Part shown: positions 1 to 8,531 of the stretch, piece by piece
Layout: each line of letters begins with the position of its first letter
How positions within the stretch are numbered: position 1 is the first letter of the stretch
Source of the DNA: Methanospirillum lacunae
GTDB taxonomy: Archaea; Halobacteriota; Methanomicrobia; Methanomicrobiales; Methanospirillaceae
Direction of reading: 5' to 3'
NCBI RefSeq assembly: GCF_003173355.1
Contig: NZ_QGMY01000011.1
Location: 106,295-170,294, forward strand
DNA: 64,000 bases
Translations under genes and position numbers: made by a program
Notes under the pieces: generated by a model
Databases searched by the model: none
Told to the model about the DNA's origin: nothing
What the model saw: the letters and a program-made list of their open reading frames with translations, nothing else

Positions 1-399
1 ATTGCGATGCGTCCATTTTGCAGGTTAGTGCGGATGCTTGGTGGTGATCAACTCCATACCGGAACAGTATCAGGAAAGATGGAACATGATATGCAAGAGC
101 TCATTGGTGACAACCGGACCCTGACTCATCCTTGGCATGGTATCAAAAGTGTCTTCCCTGTTTCGAGTGGTGGGATTCATCCTGGTGGAGTAGTGGAAGA
201 GATCAGGGTTCTTGGTAGCGATCTGATCCTTCAGGCTGGGGGTGGCATACATGGACACCCAGACGGGACCCGTGCCGGAGCAACTGCAATGCGTCAGGCA
301 GTTGATGCAGCCATGGAAGAGATCCCGCTAGCAACATATGCAGAAGATCATAACGAGTTAAGGCGTGCCTTGGAAAAGTGGGGAAAAGTAAAGGTATAA
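1..399 (+). CDS. rbcL: Type III RuBisCO large subunit, C-terminal part (cut by window edge)
   Basis: The reading frame is open from base 1, so the gene starts outside the window and about 132 C-terminal residues are visible. They carry the RuBisCO signatures GGDQLHTGTVSGK (loop 6 region), PVSSGGIHPG and QAGGGIHGHP, which bind the phosphates of ribulose bisphosphate. The loop-6 lysine is present. In methanogens this enzyme is normally form III, which takes ribulose-1,5-bisphosphate derived from AMP or phosphoribosyl pyrophosphate and yields 3-phosphoglycerate. It is not part of a Calvin cycle. The form III assignment rests on the archaeal setting and the short C-terminus, because the N-terminal domain cannot be seen. 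The neighbour at 408 is convergent and unrelated. Confidence 0.9.
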   Translation: MAMRPFCRLVRMLGGDQLHTGTVSGKMEHDMQELIGDNRTLTHPWHGIKSVFPVSSGGIHPGGVVEEIRVLGSDLILQAGGGIHGHPDGTRAGATAMRQAVDAAMEEIPLATYAEDHNELRRALEKWGKVKV

Positions 400-407
400 T
401 ACCTGAA

Positions 408-1412
408 TTACCATTTTCTCTTGTCAATTAGACCTGATATACCCTTTTTTATCGAATTGGATATCTGTGGAAAGACCTCAAATAATCCAATAAGATCAAT
501 TCCAGTCTCAATAAACCTGACAAGTAGTGCAAACCAGAGGGAAAGGGTTAGTCCTATCCCGAGAATGGAGAAGACACCAACGATACCGCTCTCCTGAAAA
601 CCTATTCCTGAAGGGCTTATTGGAACGAAAGAGAGGAGTGTGAGTAATGGATTTAAAAATAAGGCATCTGAAAACTGGATCGAACTGATTCCAATAGCCA
701 TGGCAAGACAATACCATTCAAATCCCCGGAGGATCCAGCAAATGCCTGATATGAAAATAACAAATGGGACTTTCACATGAAGGTTCTGGCACTCTCTGCC
801 TGTTTCAAGCAGACGACTAACAATTGAGAATTTCCTTCCAAGATCTAACGCAAAACCAGGTGGATATACAGCAAGAAGGTACAGGCCTATGAGTGTGAGA
901 ATAATCCCGACGGTAGCGCCGCACCATATAAGTATCGAATTTCCGAAGATAGTTGAATACATGAAAAGAACTGACAAAAGCGCCAGCCCTAACTTGAAAA
1001 GAAATTCATAGATAAAGGTCCCGGTAATCGATGCAAGCCCTTTTTCATAACTGATACCTTTCCTATTGAAAAAAACTGCAACTGATAGATACCCGCTTCT
1101 TCCTGGTGTGAAATCTGATAGGAGCATACCGCCCATGTGGGAAGAAAATACCTGAGAAAAAGAAGTTTTGATGTCGAGATGTGATAATATCCGCCGTAGC
1201 CTGAAACTCATCAGGATATTATTGAGAAGATAACTGAACCCGGCAAGAATGATGAACCAGATATTTATTAAATCCGGCATTACCTGGGTCTGGCCACTGA
1301 ATATGAGGCGGAGAATTGAGATAAAAAGGAAAATTCCCAGATAATATTGCCAGTAATGGTTCAGGTGTTCTCTGATCTTTTCCCATGAAAGGGTACTAAC
1401 CGAGTTATTCAT
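408..1412 (-). CDS. UPF0104/YbhN-like flippase-type integral membrane protein
   Basis: This is a polytopic membrane protein of about 334 residues with 7-9 hydrophobic segments. It has the family pattern of the lysylphosphatidylglycerol-synthase transmembrane region (UPF0104): FTPGRSGYLS in the first third and FVPISPSGIGFQESG near the C-terminus. Family members are thought to flip lipids or lipid-linked sugars. The ATG at 1412 is preferred over the upstream in-frame TTG at 1442 because it overlaps the stop of the upstream glycosyltransferase by 8 bases (ATGAATAA), which suggests translational coupling. The partner gene is a dolichol-phosphate-sugar synthase-like GT2. The likely role is moving the charged lipid carrier across the membrane for surface glycosylation; that role is inferred from context. 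Confidence 0.8.
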   Translation of the reverse strand: MNNSVSTLSWEKIREHLNHYWQYYLGIFLFISILRLIFSGQTQVMPDLINIWFIILAGFSYLLNNILMSFRLRRILSHLDIKTSFSQVFSSHMGGMLLSDFTPGRSGYLSVAVFFNRKGISYEKGLASITGTFIYEFLFKLGLALLSVLFMYSTIFGNSILIWCGATVGIILTLIGLYLLAVYPPGFALDLGRKFSIVSRLLETGRECQNLHVKVPFVIFISGICWILRGFEWYCLAMAIGISSIQFSDALFLNPLLTLLSFVPISPSGIGFQESGIVGVFSILGIGLTLSLWFALLVRFIETGIDLIGLFEVFPQISNSIKKGISGLIDKRKW

Positions 1413-2115
1413 GGAAACGATGACAAACCCTGAATGTTGCAATATCTGTAAACTGGATGATATACTGGAATATTACTTTCAAATTCAATTTACTTGAACC
1501 ACCTTCACGTTCAACGAATGTAATTGGCAGCTCAATTATACTATTCCAATTACTTTTGCCAAGGACCTCAAGTAATATCTTATATCCTCTGGGCTTCAAC
1601 CTGGCCCCCTCCAATATTCTTCTGTGTAAACCAAAAAAGCCACTAACTGGATCATTAATATCTGGGAATAAAAGTCTAGCAAGGAATGTTGCTCCAAAGG
1701 AGAGAATTTTTCTCTCAACTGGCCAGTTTTCAATGGCACCCCCCTTAATATACCTGCTTCCAATTGCGAGGTCATAACCTTTTGTCAGAGCATTATATAA
1801 CTCAACAACCGCAGAAGGTGGATGCGAAAAATCTGCATCCATCACAATGAGAAGGTTGTTTTGGGCACGTGAGAATCCGTCCACAACTGACTGAGACAAG
1901 CCATGATCTCTTAACCTGATAATCAAATGAATATTCAAAGAACTCTTTGAGATATTCTGAACAATTGTTTGAGTTTTATCTGTTGATTTATCATCCATTA
2001 CCAGAATTTCATAGGGAATTGAGTTATTTTCAAGAATTTTTTGTAATGTAACTATTATTTTCCCAATATTTTCTTCTTCATTGTATGTTGGAATAATTAT
2101 TGAAAGACTATTCAT
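1405..2115 (-). CDS. Family 2 glycosyltransferase, dolichol-phosphate mannosyltransferase-like
   Basis: The protein has 236 residues and a single GT-A fold without the C-terminal membrane anchor of longer Dpm1/GtrB proteins. The N-terminus SIIIPTYNEEENI is the usual nucleotide-sugar binding start. The metal-binding DAD lies in VMDADFSHPP, followed by GSRY and DPVSGFF, which are characteristic of polyprenyl-phosphate mannose or glucose synthases. The expected reaction transfers a sugar from GDP- or UDP-sugar to dolichyl phosphate on the cytoplasmic face. It sits between a DUF2079 protein upstream (36 bases) and the flippase-like gene downstream (8-base overlap), so the three probably form one operon for lipid-linked sugar supply. 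The exact sugar cannot be read from the sequence. Confidence 0.88.
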   Translation of the reverse strand: MNSLSIIIPTYNEEENIGKIIVTLQKILENNSIPYEILVMDDKSTDKTQTIVQNISKSSLNIHLIIRLRDHGLSQSVVDGFSRAQNNLLIVMDADFSHPPSAVVELYNALTKGYDLAIGSRYIKGGAIENWPVERKILSFGATFLARLLFPDINDPVSGFFGLHRRILEGARLKPRGYKILLEVLGKSNWNSIIELPITFVEREGGSSKLNLKVIFQYIIQFTDIATFRVCHRFHE

Positions 2116-2151
2116 GGTTTATGGAAGGTAACAAATCCCTAAATGTTTAAA

Positions 2152-3627
2152 TTATGGTGAATTAATGGCGATTCCTGCATTATTCAATCCGTCTATAATA
2201 TCATTTTTTAATTCGGTCTGGCCTTTTCTGACAAATAGGTAAAAATTCTTTCCAATATCGATTTGATCATAATTACTTATGATCTCTTTTTTATAATCAG
2301 AAAAGATATTTGCCCCGTTATAATATGGAAATAGGAGAATAACATCTGCATTAGGATGATATCCTTCCCATACTGAATATCTTTCTGACATCAGGGTAAG
2401 AAGTTGCCATTGGGTAGACACAGAGGCGGATACCGGGATGATGGCACTCATTTTATTCAGGGTTTCCTGCTCTTTAGTAAATTGCTCCGAAGGATAAAAT
2501 GAGAGGATACTTCCAAGGCTATTTACCGGGGAATACATTATTGTCGAAGCACAGGATGCAACTAACATGAGAATCAGAAGAGGATAGAACAGCCTCTTGA
2601 TTCTTGGATAATCACATAGTTTCACTTTCAATAGAGAGAGAATCGTTGCCATAAAGAATATTGGTGTGATTAAGAGTGGATAATGGCTAAAAATATTATA
2701 ATATACGAAAACATCTGGGGATGAAAACAAGATTTCGATCAGGGAGGGTATTGAAATGATGAGTAACTCCGGCGAGAACAGAGGAGAAAATATGAGAGGA
2801 ATAAACATCTGAAACAGGAATATAAATCTATGATATGCATCCCCCTTCACGTTCGCATATGGGTCAGAGTATTGCGAAATAAATTGAACACTGTCAGATG
2901 TATCAGCCAACCCAAATGCAGGTTTCATAATAAATATATATGTGACCAGAATTAGTACAGAAAGAAGGACTAAAACAATATTTCTCCAATCAATTTTCTT
3001 CTGGATCAGCCATTCCCTAAAAATTCCTACGAGTCCCATCATGCCAATAATGATGGCTACATCTTCCTTGATGAGAAGACAGATTATACACGAAATAAAA
3101 AAGAGATTCTTTTTTCCAGTGATAAAGCCAAGCAGCCCAATGCCCAGAAAAAGAGGGAGAAATGCAAGTTCATGAAACGCAAAGAGATTTGCTCCGTGAA
3201 CTGCTGGATAAAGGAGATAGAGAATTCCGATAGTAATTCCAGCTTTTTTGCCTAACAATTCTTTTCCACAGATGTAAATTGGGATTGCTCCAAGTCCGAG
3301 TAATACACTCTGGCTAATTAAAAGAATCTGAGGTCCTGGGGCAATGAGGTAGAGAGGCAGAATACTCAACAGTATGGGAGAAAAATGATATCCGAAATGA
3401 GAAACTCCTTCAAAAGAGTTTTCTAATAGTCCACCTGAGTGCAGTGTTGTCCAGAATGCCTGGTTAAATATTGCGACATCTCTTCCTAACTGGAAGAGTG
3501 ATAATTCAAACAGAGTGATATATGAAAATACAAATGTGTAAAGAATCACTGCAGAGAGTATACCTAAATCGTATAGATCTAGTTTTTTGAGATAATCAGT
3601 TAAAAATTTCTGATATCTGGCACACAT
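2152..3627 (-). CDS. DUF2079 polytopic membrane protein
   Basis: The protein has 491 residues and about 10-12 membrane segments. Early in the protein it carries the DUF2079 signature: DVAIFNQAFWTTLHSG, then HFGYHFSPIL, then YLLYPAVHG and FHELAF. The acidic D/E and His residues on extracytoplasmic loops resemble the catalytic loop of GT-C glycosyltransferases, and the family is generally regarded as a putative lipid-linked sugar transferase. No substrate is known. It is the first gene of the minus-strand group with the GT2 and flippase-like genes. A paralogue with the same motif order lies at 16549-17976. Cell-surface glycan assembly is an inference from family and neighbours. Confidence 0.8.
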   Translation of the reverse strand: MCARYQKFLTDYLKKLDLYDLGILSAVILYTFVFSYITLFELSLFQLGRDVAIFNQAFWTTLHSGGLLENSFEGVSHFGYHFSPILLSILPLYLIAPGPQILLISQSVLLGLGAIPIYICGKELLGKKAGITIGILYLLYPAVHGANLFAFHELAFLPLFLGIGLLGFITGKKNLFFISCIICLLIKEDVAIIIGMMGLVGIFREWLIQKKIDWRNIVLVLLSVLILVTYIFIMKPAFGLADTSDSVQFISQYSDPYANVKGDAYHRFIFLFQMFIPLIFSPLFSPELLIISIPSLIEILFSSPDVFVYYNIFSHYPLLITPIFFMATILSLLKVKLCDYPRIKRLFYPLLILMLVASCASTIMYSPVNSLGSILSFYPSEQFTKEQETLNKMSAIIPVSASVSTQWQLLTLMSERYSVWEGYHPNADVILLFPYYNGANIFSDYKKEIISNYDQIDIGKNFYLFVRKGQTELKNDIIDGLNNAGIAINSP

Positions 3628-3783
3628 GTTGGTACTACTTCAGTATAATTCACTCAAAAATTCTTCCTGAAATAATGGATTATGTATGATTATATTGACA
3701 AAAAAAATAAGATCTGAAATATGTGTGTCAGAATTCAGAAGGTGAATTAGCACCTGCATAAATTAAAAAAGTAGATGCCGGGG

Positions 3784-3842
3784 GGCTGTTCACAATGTGT
3801 ATCGCAGGAACAAAACATGTATTAGAATAGTGTGAAACAGCC
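3784..3842. repeat. Inverted repeat in front of dapF
   Basis: GGCTGTTCACA (3784-3794) is answered by TGTGAAACAGCC (3831-3842). The arms are complementary except for one extra base in the right arm, and about 36 bases separate them. The right arm ends 24 bases before the dapF ATG. It could form a long-range hairpin in the leader or be a two-half-site operator. No known riboswitch core is recognisable. Otherwise the 3628-3866 gap holds only AT-rich promoter-type sequence. Confidence 0.5.
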
Positions 3843-3866
3843 TACTATAGTATAGGAGTACTGAAT

Positions 3867-4688
3867 ATGGATCTGCCTTTTGTCAAACTACATGGGAACG
3901 GTAACGACTTTATTCTGATAGATGAGTGGGACGGAATTAAGGTTCCCGACGAGATGAAAGGCGAATTTGCAGCGGTCTATTGCGATCGTAAGATGGGAAT
4001 CGGCGGTGACGGGGTTCTCTTCCTTGGAAAGGCGACTGATGGAAAGGCAGCCATGCGACTTTTCCAACCGGATGAGAGTGAAGCTGAAATGTGCGGAAAT
4101 GGTATCCGGTGTCTGGCCCGGTATGGTTTTGATATGGGTTATCTATCAGAGAAGGGGACCATTCACACCGTTGCAGGACTGATTGATGTTACCTGCGGGT
4201 ATGATGAAGATGGAGATTTTCTTGCAGAAGTCACCATGACAGAGCCCCTGTTCGATGCTCCGTCTATACCGGCGAAAGGAAGTGGTGAGTTTCACGAGAT
4301 CATCAATGGATATGAGGTATATGCCACCAACACCGGTGTTCCTCATGCGGTGGTCTTTGTAAAAGATCTCGACTCAATTGATGTATGTGGGCAGGCCCCT
4401 GTAATCAGAAACAGCCAGTTCTTCCCGAAAGGGGCGAACGTTAATTTTGTTGAGGTTATCGATCAGAACTCGATCAGGATCCGTACCTTTGAGCGAGGAG
4501 TTGAATGGGAAACTCTTTCCTGTGGAACAGGAGCCACAGCATCTGCTGCTATTGCTCACAGACTTGGAAAGACCGGAGCAGTTGTTGAGGTTGAGACCCA
4601 GGGCGGTCCACTCACTATTACACTGTCAAACGGGGCCACGATGAAAGGTCCGGCTGATGTGGTCTTCACCGGCATGCTCATCCTCTGA
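3867..4688 (+). CDS. dapF: Diaminopimelate epimerase
   Basis: The enzyme interconverts LL- and meso-diaminopimelate in lysine biosynthesis. The protein has 273 residues, a normal DapF length. The N-terminus KLHGNGNDFILID is the family signature. The two catalytic cysteines are visible: C76 in MCGNGIRC and C219 in SCGTGATAS, which act as the general acid/base pair. A Shine-Dalgarno-like GGAG lies 8 bases before the ATG. The stop codon abuts the stop of the convergent membrane gene (TGA directly followed by TCA), so there is no spacer between them. The gene stands alone here and other lysine genes are not in the window. Confidence 0.96.
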   Translation: MDLPFVKLHGNGNDFILIDEWDGIKVPDEMKGEFAAVYCDRKMGIGGDGVLFLGKATDGKAAMRLFQPDESEAEMCGNGIRCLARYGFDMGYLSEKGTIHTVAGLIDVTCGYDEDGDFLAEVTMTEPLFDAPSIPAKGSGEFHEIINGYEVYATNTGVPHAVVFVKDLDSIDVCGQAPVIRNSQFFPKGANVNFVEVIDQNSIRIRTFERGVEWETLSCGTGATASAAIAHRLGKTGAVVEVETQGGPLTITLSNGATMKGPADVVFTGMLIL

Positions 4689-5384
4689 TCAACTTTCCTT
4701 CTTTTCGTATTTGTATAGATTAGTCACGATCTTAGCGATCAGGAGTGCAATAAACAGTATCCCCACTATCATCCCTAGAGATGAGACAACTCTTAAGAGG
4801 GGCATGGATTCACCGGCAACACCTCCAGATCCGTTGGCCGTAAGAATGGCTATGCCCTCGAATAATGCTTGAGGAAGATCAATATCGACTCTCACCCCTG
4901 TGGTTGATCCATGGTAAAGTGTTGAAATCAGGTAGAGGCTTATGCCTAATATGGTTCCAATCAACAGAAAGAGAGCAGTTGCTGCGAGAAGTAATTCGTG
5001 TACCGGGAGTTTGGTTCTGATGAAAATGGCCAGGTACCTGCCGCTCAAAATAATAAGGAAGAGAAGAAGGCAAAACTCTCCGAGTGGGAGAAGGGATGTT
5101 GCTGCCTGCCAGAGGGAGACCCAGATAAGTTCAAGTGAGATTAACACCAGGATTGCTGCAATCAAAAACCTCCTACGTGAGCCCCTCATGAGCCAGAGTC
5201 CTGTAATGAGAATGAGCGAAAAGAAAAGGGTCAATGAAACCTGTCCTGTCTGACCTCCTGACAAGACCGGATAGATGACCTGCAAGGGGAGCATCATAAG
5301 CAGAAGCAGCAGAAAGTTCTGCCTATCATCTTCAGTTTTGTCAACACTGGACTTGTCTGTTTGCTTCCCAACTAATCCATACAT
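4689..5384 (-). CDS. Ion-channel-like membrane protein with degenerate pore
   Basis: The protein has 231 residues and about six predicted membrane segments. The last two flank a re-entrant-like loop (residues about 175-225) arranged like the two-helix pore module (Ion_trans_2) of prokaryotic potassium channels: pore helix ALFEGIAILTANG, then a long final helix with GILFIALLIAKIV. At the filter position, where a channel would have TVGYGD, the protein reads TANGSGG, so potassium selectivity is not expected. The protein may be a sensor or an altered channel. The assignment to the channel fold is pattern-based and not certain. It is convergent with dapF and has its own upstream region shared with the divergent TPR gene at 5501. 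Confidence 0.55.
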   Translation of the reverse strand: MYGLVGKQTDKSSVDKTEDDRQNFLLLLLMMLPLQVIYPVLSGGQTGQVSLTLFFSLILITGLWLMRGSRRRFLIAAILVLISLELIWVSLWQAATSLLPLGEFCLLLFLIILSGRYLAIFIRTKLPVHELLLAATALFLLIGTILGISLYLISTLYHGSTTGVRVDIDLPQALFEGIAILTANGSGGVAGESMPLLRVVSSLGMIVGILFIALLIAKIVTNLYKYEKKES

Positions 5385-5500
5385 ATGGATTATTTTCTCG
5401 GACCTGTATTGAGCGTTTCACCCACAGGAAAAAGATAGATATCTTTAATGCAGAAGGTAGGTAACCATCTCTATCTGGTTTAGGGAGTCAGGGACAGCCT

Positions 5501-6241
5501 ATGGGTGATGAGATCAGCACAAAGGAAGCGAGACGCTGGAAAGAAGAAGGCAACAAACTGAGTGCCATGCAGAAGTTTGATGATGCCATCCGGTGCTATG
5601 AGAAGGCAATCTCATTAGACCCGGTTGATGAAGATACCCATTTTCAAAAGGGTCTAGCTATGATGAATCTGATCCGGTATCAGGAGGCGATTGATTCCTT
5701 TGAACAGTCTCTCAGGATCAATGACAAGGATCCCAGGTACTGGCTATATATGGGGGTCAATTATTTCTTCATGGGAAGATACAGCAAGGCAATTCCCTGT
5801 TTTAATATGGTCATTGAACTTGATCCAACAAATGTCCATGCATTAAGCAACAAAGGTTCAGCACTTGCAGAACTGGATAAACATGCAGATGCAGTGGAAT
5901 GTTTTGACAAGATTATCGAGTTGGCTCCTGGTGATATCAATGCTCTTTATAACAAGGGAATCAGTCTTCAGAAAATGGGAGAGCACAAAGATGCAATATC
6001 CTGTTTTAAGCAGATCCTGAAGCAGGAACCTGAAGATGCTGATAGCTGGTTTGAACTTGGGAATTCTCTTGCTAAAACAGACACCTGCAAGGAAGCTATC
6101 AAGTGTTATGACAGGGTCATCAGGATAGAACCGAACCATGCAGAAGTGTATGATGCCAAGATTGAATGCCTGCGTAAACTGGGATTTGATGAAGAGGCAG
6201 ACAAACTTATTGCGACCCGTGAAATGGATGATGGCTGGTAA
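5501..6241 (+). CDS. TPR repeat protein
   Basis: The protein has 246 residues and consists almost entirely of about six to seven 34-residue tetratricopeptide repeats, with the pattern W/Y-x-x-x-G-x-x-x-x-x-x-x-x-A-I-x-C-F/Y and P at repeat ends (for example EAIKCYDRVIRIEPNHAE). There is no signal peptide or membrane segment, so it should be a cytoplasmic scaffold. Such proteins are numerous in Methanospirillum-type genomes and the partner cannot be predicted. A GGGAG-like ribosome site precedes the ATG. The 3' end meets the convergent secreted protein gene across about 50 bases containing T and A runs that may terminate both transcripts. Confidence 0.85.
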   Translation: MGDEISTKEARRWKEEGNKLSAMQKFDDAIRCYEKAISLDPVDEDTHFQKGLAMMNLIRYQEAIDSFEQSLRINDKDPRYWLYMGVNYFFMGRYSKAIPCFNMVIELDPTNVHALSNKGSALAELDKHADAVECFDKIIELAPGDINALYNKGISLQKMGEHKDAISCFKQILKQEPEDADSWFELGNSLAKTDTCKEAIKCYDRVIRIEPNHAEVYDAKIECLRKLGFDEEADKLIATREMDDGW

Positions 6242-6291
6242 ACCGTCAAAAATCTATTTTTAAAAAAAAGAGACTGAACCCAAAGATGAGT

Positions 6292-7728
6292 TCAGATAAC
6301 AGTAACAGTCTTTGTATATGCCCTTCCAAAGAGTACCTCAACCCCGGTACCCTGACGGGCTGCCTGATATTTAAGTGTGTATGTTCCGGGCCTTGAAGGA
6401 GCCCTGATATCGAACGATAGGGTCTGGGACTGACCAGACTTGATCTGAGTTCCATCAGGGATTCCTATCCATGATGGTCCCAATACTGCTGTATCTTCAA
6501 GAGCCATAATCCCCACCTGATACTGGGATATCCAGTCATCAGATCCATCATTGAATAGGATTAGTCCAACTGGGTATGTATTACCTGCCTTCATCTCTGT
6601 TGGAATTGAGTCCCCGGAAATAACTGCATGAATACCTGTCATGATGGTTTTCGGAGTAGTATCCTGAGGCGGTGTCATATTTGGAGAAATAGTTTCGACA
6701 GGAATAATTGTTGAGATAACAGTCGGTGTAGGTTCTGGGGATAGACCGAAAATCGCGGGTTTCAACTGATCCCGGCTTTTACTTGCATTTTTATCACCTG
6801 CGTTATTGTTTTTTCCCGGATCTTGGGACTGAATGTCACTTCGGTTCATCAACTCCTTTTCACGGGCCGGCATATCGGTACCCTTTTCTCCTGTTTCTAG
6901 TGGAGGTGAGATAACAACATCATGGCTCTGGGTATCTTCTTCAATATTTTGGGTGTTGTGAAACTGGTTGTTTACAATCTGTATACCGTTTACTCCTTCA
7001 AGAGATATTCCCGCTTTTCCATTTCCTTCAATCAAAGAAGAAGTAATATTTGATCCGGTACTCTTCCTGAGGACAATGCCATATTCAAGGTTATTCTTGA
7101 GATGTAAATCCTGAATATCAACCCTGCTACCTAGAACTGTAACACCTGAACCGGTACAATCCGTTATTGAACTTGTTGTAATTTTTGTATCAGACTGATT
7201 TGAAAGGGTTATTCCTTCATGACCGGATTTGATGGTGACTCCGGAAAGGATCAGGTTCTGAATTCCTTCTGTTGCTTTTTCGGCATCTATATCACCGGTT
7301 CGATCCTGTCCCCATGGGAAGATGGATGTGTCAATTCCTTCAGAGTAGATCCCATTCCCCTCATCTTCAATGCTCACATTTCTGATGGTAACTCCTGTAA
7401 CTGGTTTTCCTGCAGAATTAGTGAGGCTTATCCAGATCCCTACAGATGGGGATTCTGGTGATACAGGTCGAATGGTGTATCCCTGTCCGTCAAGGATGAC
7501 AGACGGAGCAGCAATGATAACCCCTACCGGATACTGGTGTGATACATTCTGCTCAAGCGTATACCGTCCCGGTTCGGTAATATATACATAATCACCAGAA
7601 TATGGCCCGACAACCGGGGGGAATTCCACCCCAAGCGAATTTGCTGCTACATAGAATGATGGGCACACCACAGCCAGCACTGCTATAGCGAAAACCCAAG
7701 CGTTAATTGAAAGATAAAAAAATTTCGT
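6292..7728 (-). CDS. Secreted right-handed beta-helix (NosD-like) surface protein, probable ACG start
   Basis: From the first GTG (7680) the protein would have 462 residues, but that cuts through the hydrophobic core of a signal peptide. The frame stays open upstream, and the codons from ACG 7728 give (M)KFFYLSINAWVFAIAVL followed by a cleavage-like region, an ideal signal peptide. A perfect AGGAGGAG site lies 7 bases before that ACG. The mature part has parallel beta-helix repeats (residues about 60-260 of the extended protein; patterns such as SVGIWIS, GITLSNQSDT, GIVLRKSTGSNITSS), a Ser/Thr/Pro-rich linker, and a C-terminal Ig-like domain (about 370-475) with the pattern YPVGLILFNDGSDDW. 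It is likely a cell-surface glycan-binding or adhesive protein. Confidence 0.75.
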   Translation of the reverse strand, partial: TKFFYLSINAWVFAIAVLAVVCPSFYVAANSLGVEFPPVVGPYSGDYVYITEPGRYTLEQNVSHQYPVGVIIAAPSVILDGQGYTIRPVSPESPSVGIWISLTNSAGKPVTGVTIRNVSIEDEGNGIYSEGIDTSIFPWGQDRTGDIDAEKATEGIQNLILSGVTIKSGHEGITLSNQSDTKITTSSITDCTGSGVTVLGSRVDIQDLHLKNNLEYGIVLRKSTGSNITSSLIEGNGKAGISLEGVNGIQIVNNQFHNTQNIEEDTQSHDVVISPPLETGEKGTDMPAREKELMNRSDIQSQDPGKNNNAGDKNASKSRDQLKPAIFGLSPEPTPTVISTIIPVETISPNMTPPQDTTPKTIMTGIHAVISGDSIPTEMKAGNTYPVGLILFNDGSDDWISQYQVGIMALEDTAVLGPSWIGIPDGTQIKSGQSQTLSFDIRAPSRPGTYTLKYQAARQGTGVEVLFGRAYTKTVTVI

Positions 7729-7735
7729 GAGAGAA

Positions 7736-7743
7736 CTCCTCCT
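7736..7743 (-). promoter_or_regulatory. Strong Shine-Dalgarno site deciding a non-AUG start
   Basis: On the minus strand AGGAGGAG is followed by a 7-base spacer and then the in-frame codon ACG at 7728. No ATG, GTG or TTG exists in frame between the upstream stop and the GTG at 7680, which is about 55 bases from this site and has no ribosome site of its own. Confidence 0.6.
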
Positions 7744-7796
7744 GATCCTGCTACGTTGGTATCAGCTAATCAGGTAGGTTCTCGATCATTTATGAG

Positions 7797-8531
7797 TTAT
7801 GGGTTGGGACCCTGGTTTATCTGTTCCCCTGATACCTGAATCCCTTCCTGCACCATAGAGAAATTCAGATAATCACCTTCCGGCTGTGCATGGTGTTTGA
7901 CTATCCTGACTCTCCTGAGCACGTCCATACGATCAATCCGGAGAATTACCTTTGAAAGATGAAAGAGACTGGTTCCTCCTAGAGGTGCGAAATCGTTTTT
8001 AGCAGGATCCATATACACCTGATTGGTCAGCAGGATTGGTATGTCATATCGTTTTGCATATCCGAGAAGAACTACGATCTGTCTTGAGAGGCGCTGTAGA
8101 GAATCCTGCCCGTGTTCCAGTTCAGTCCTGTATAAGCCGGTTGCTGAGTCGATGACAATGAGTCCGGTATCACGGGTTGAGAGGATGTGGCCGGCATCCT
8201 GGATCATCGAAGCCTGTTGATCAAAATCTGCAGCTTCATACAGGTAAAATCGTTCAGATAGTTCTTCAGCCCGGCTATCAGCGATCTGGGTAAACCGGTC
8301 AACCGAGAAACTTTCAGTATCTACGTAGATGACGCACTTGCCAGCCTTCAGAACTGACACAGCTGCCATGAGACAGAATGTTGACTTCCCACCCCCTGGC
8401 TCTCCGTATATCTGGGTAATCATCTTCTTCGGGTACCCTCCCCCGATCAGTTTATCAAGCGGGATACACCCACTTGACTCATGATACCGGTTTACTGGCG
8501 GAAGTCCTGCCTCTGGTGTTCCTTCTTCCAT
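7797..8531 (-). CDS. radB: DNA repair and recombination protein RadB
   Basis: The protein has 244 residues and is a RecA-fold ATPase without the N-terminal helix-hairpin-helix domain of RadA, as expected of the archaeal paralogue RadB. The Walker A is GEPGGGKS (residues about 43-50) and the Walker B is LIVIDSATGLYR. LLTNQVY matches the L2/core region. RadB is thought to help RadA at recombination intermediates and to bind DNA with weak ATPase activity. The ATG at 8531 lies inside the 3' end of larC (40-base overlap). No later start before the Walker A is credible, so the two genes are co-transcribed with translational overlap. Confidence 0.92.
   Translation of the reverse strand: MEEGTPEAGLPPVNRYHESSGCIPLDKLIGGGYPKKMITQIYGEPGGGKSTFCLMAAVSVLKAGKCVIYVDTESFSVDRFTQIADSRAEELSERFYLYEAADFDQQASMIQDAGHILSTRDTGLIVIDSATGLYRTELEHGQDSLQRLSRQIVVLLGYAKRYDIPILLTNQVYMDPAKNDFAPLGGTSLFHLSKVILRIDRMDVLRRVRIVKHHAQPEGDYLNFSMVQEGIQVSGEQINQGPNP

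Noticed and set aside
1..399. Truncated RuBisCO as a pseudogene
   Set aside because: The frame is open to base 1 and the conserved motifs are intact. The truncation is due to the window edge.
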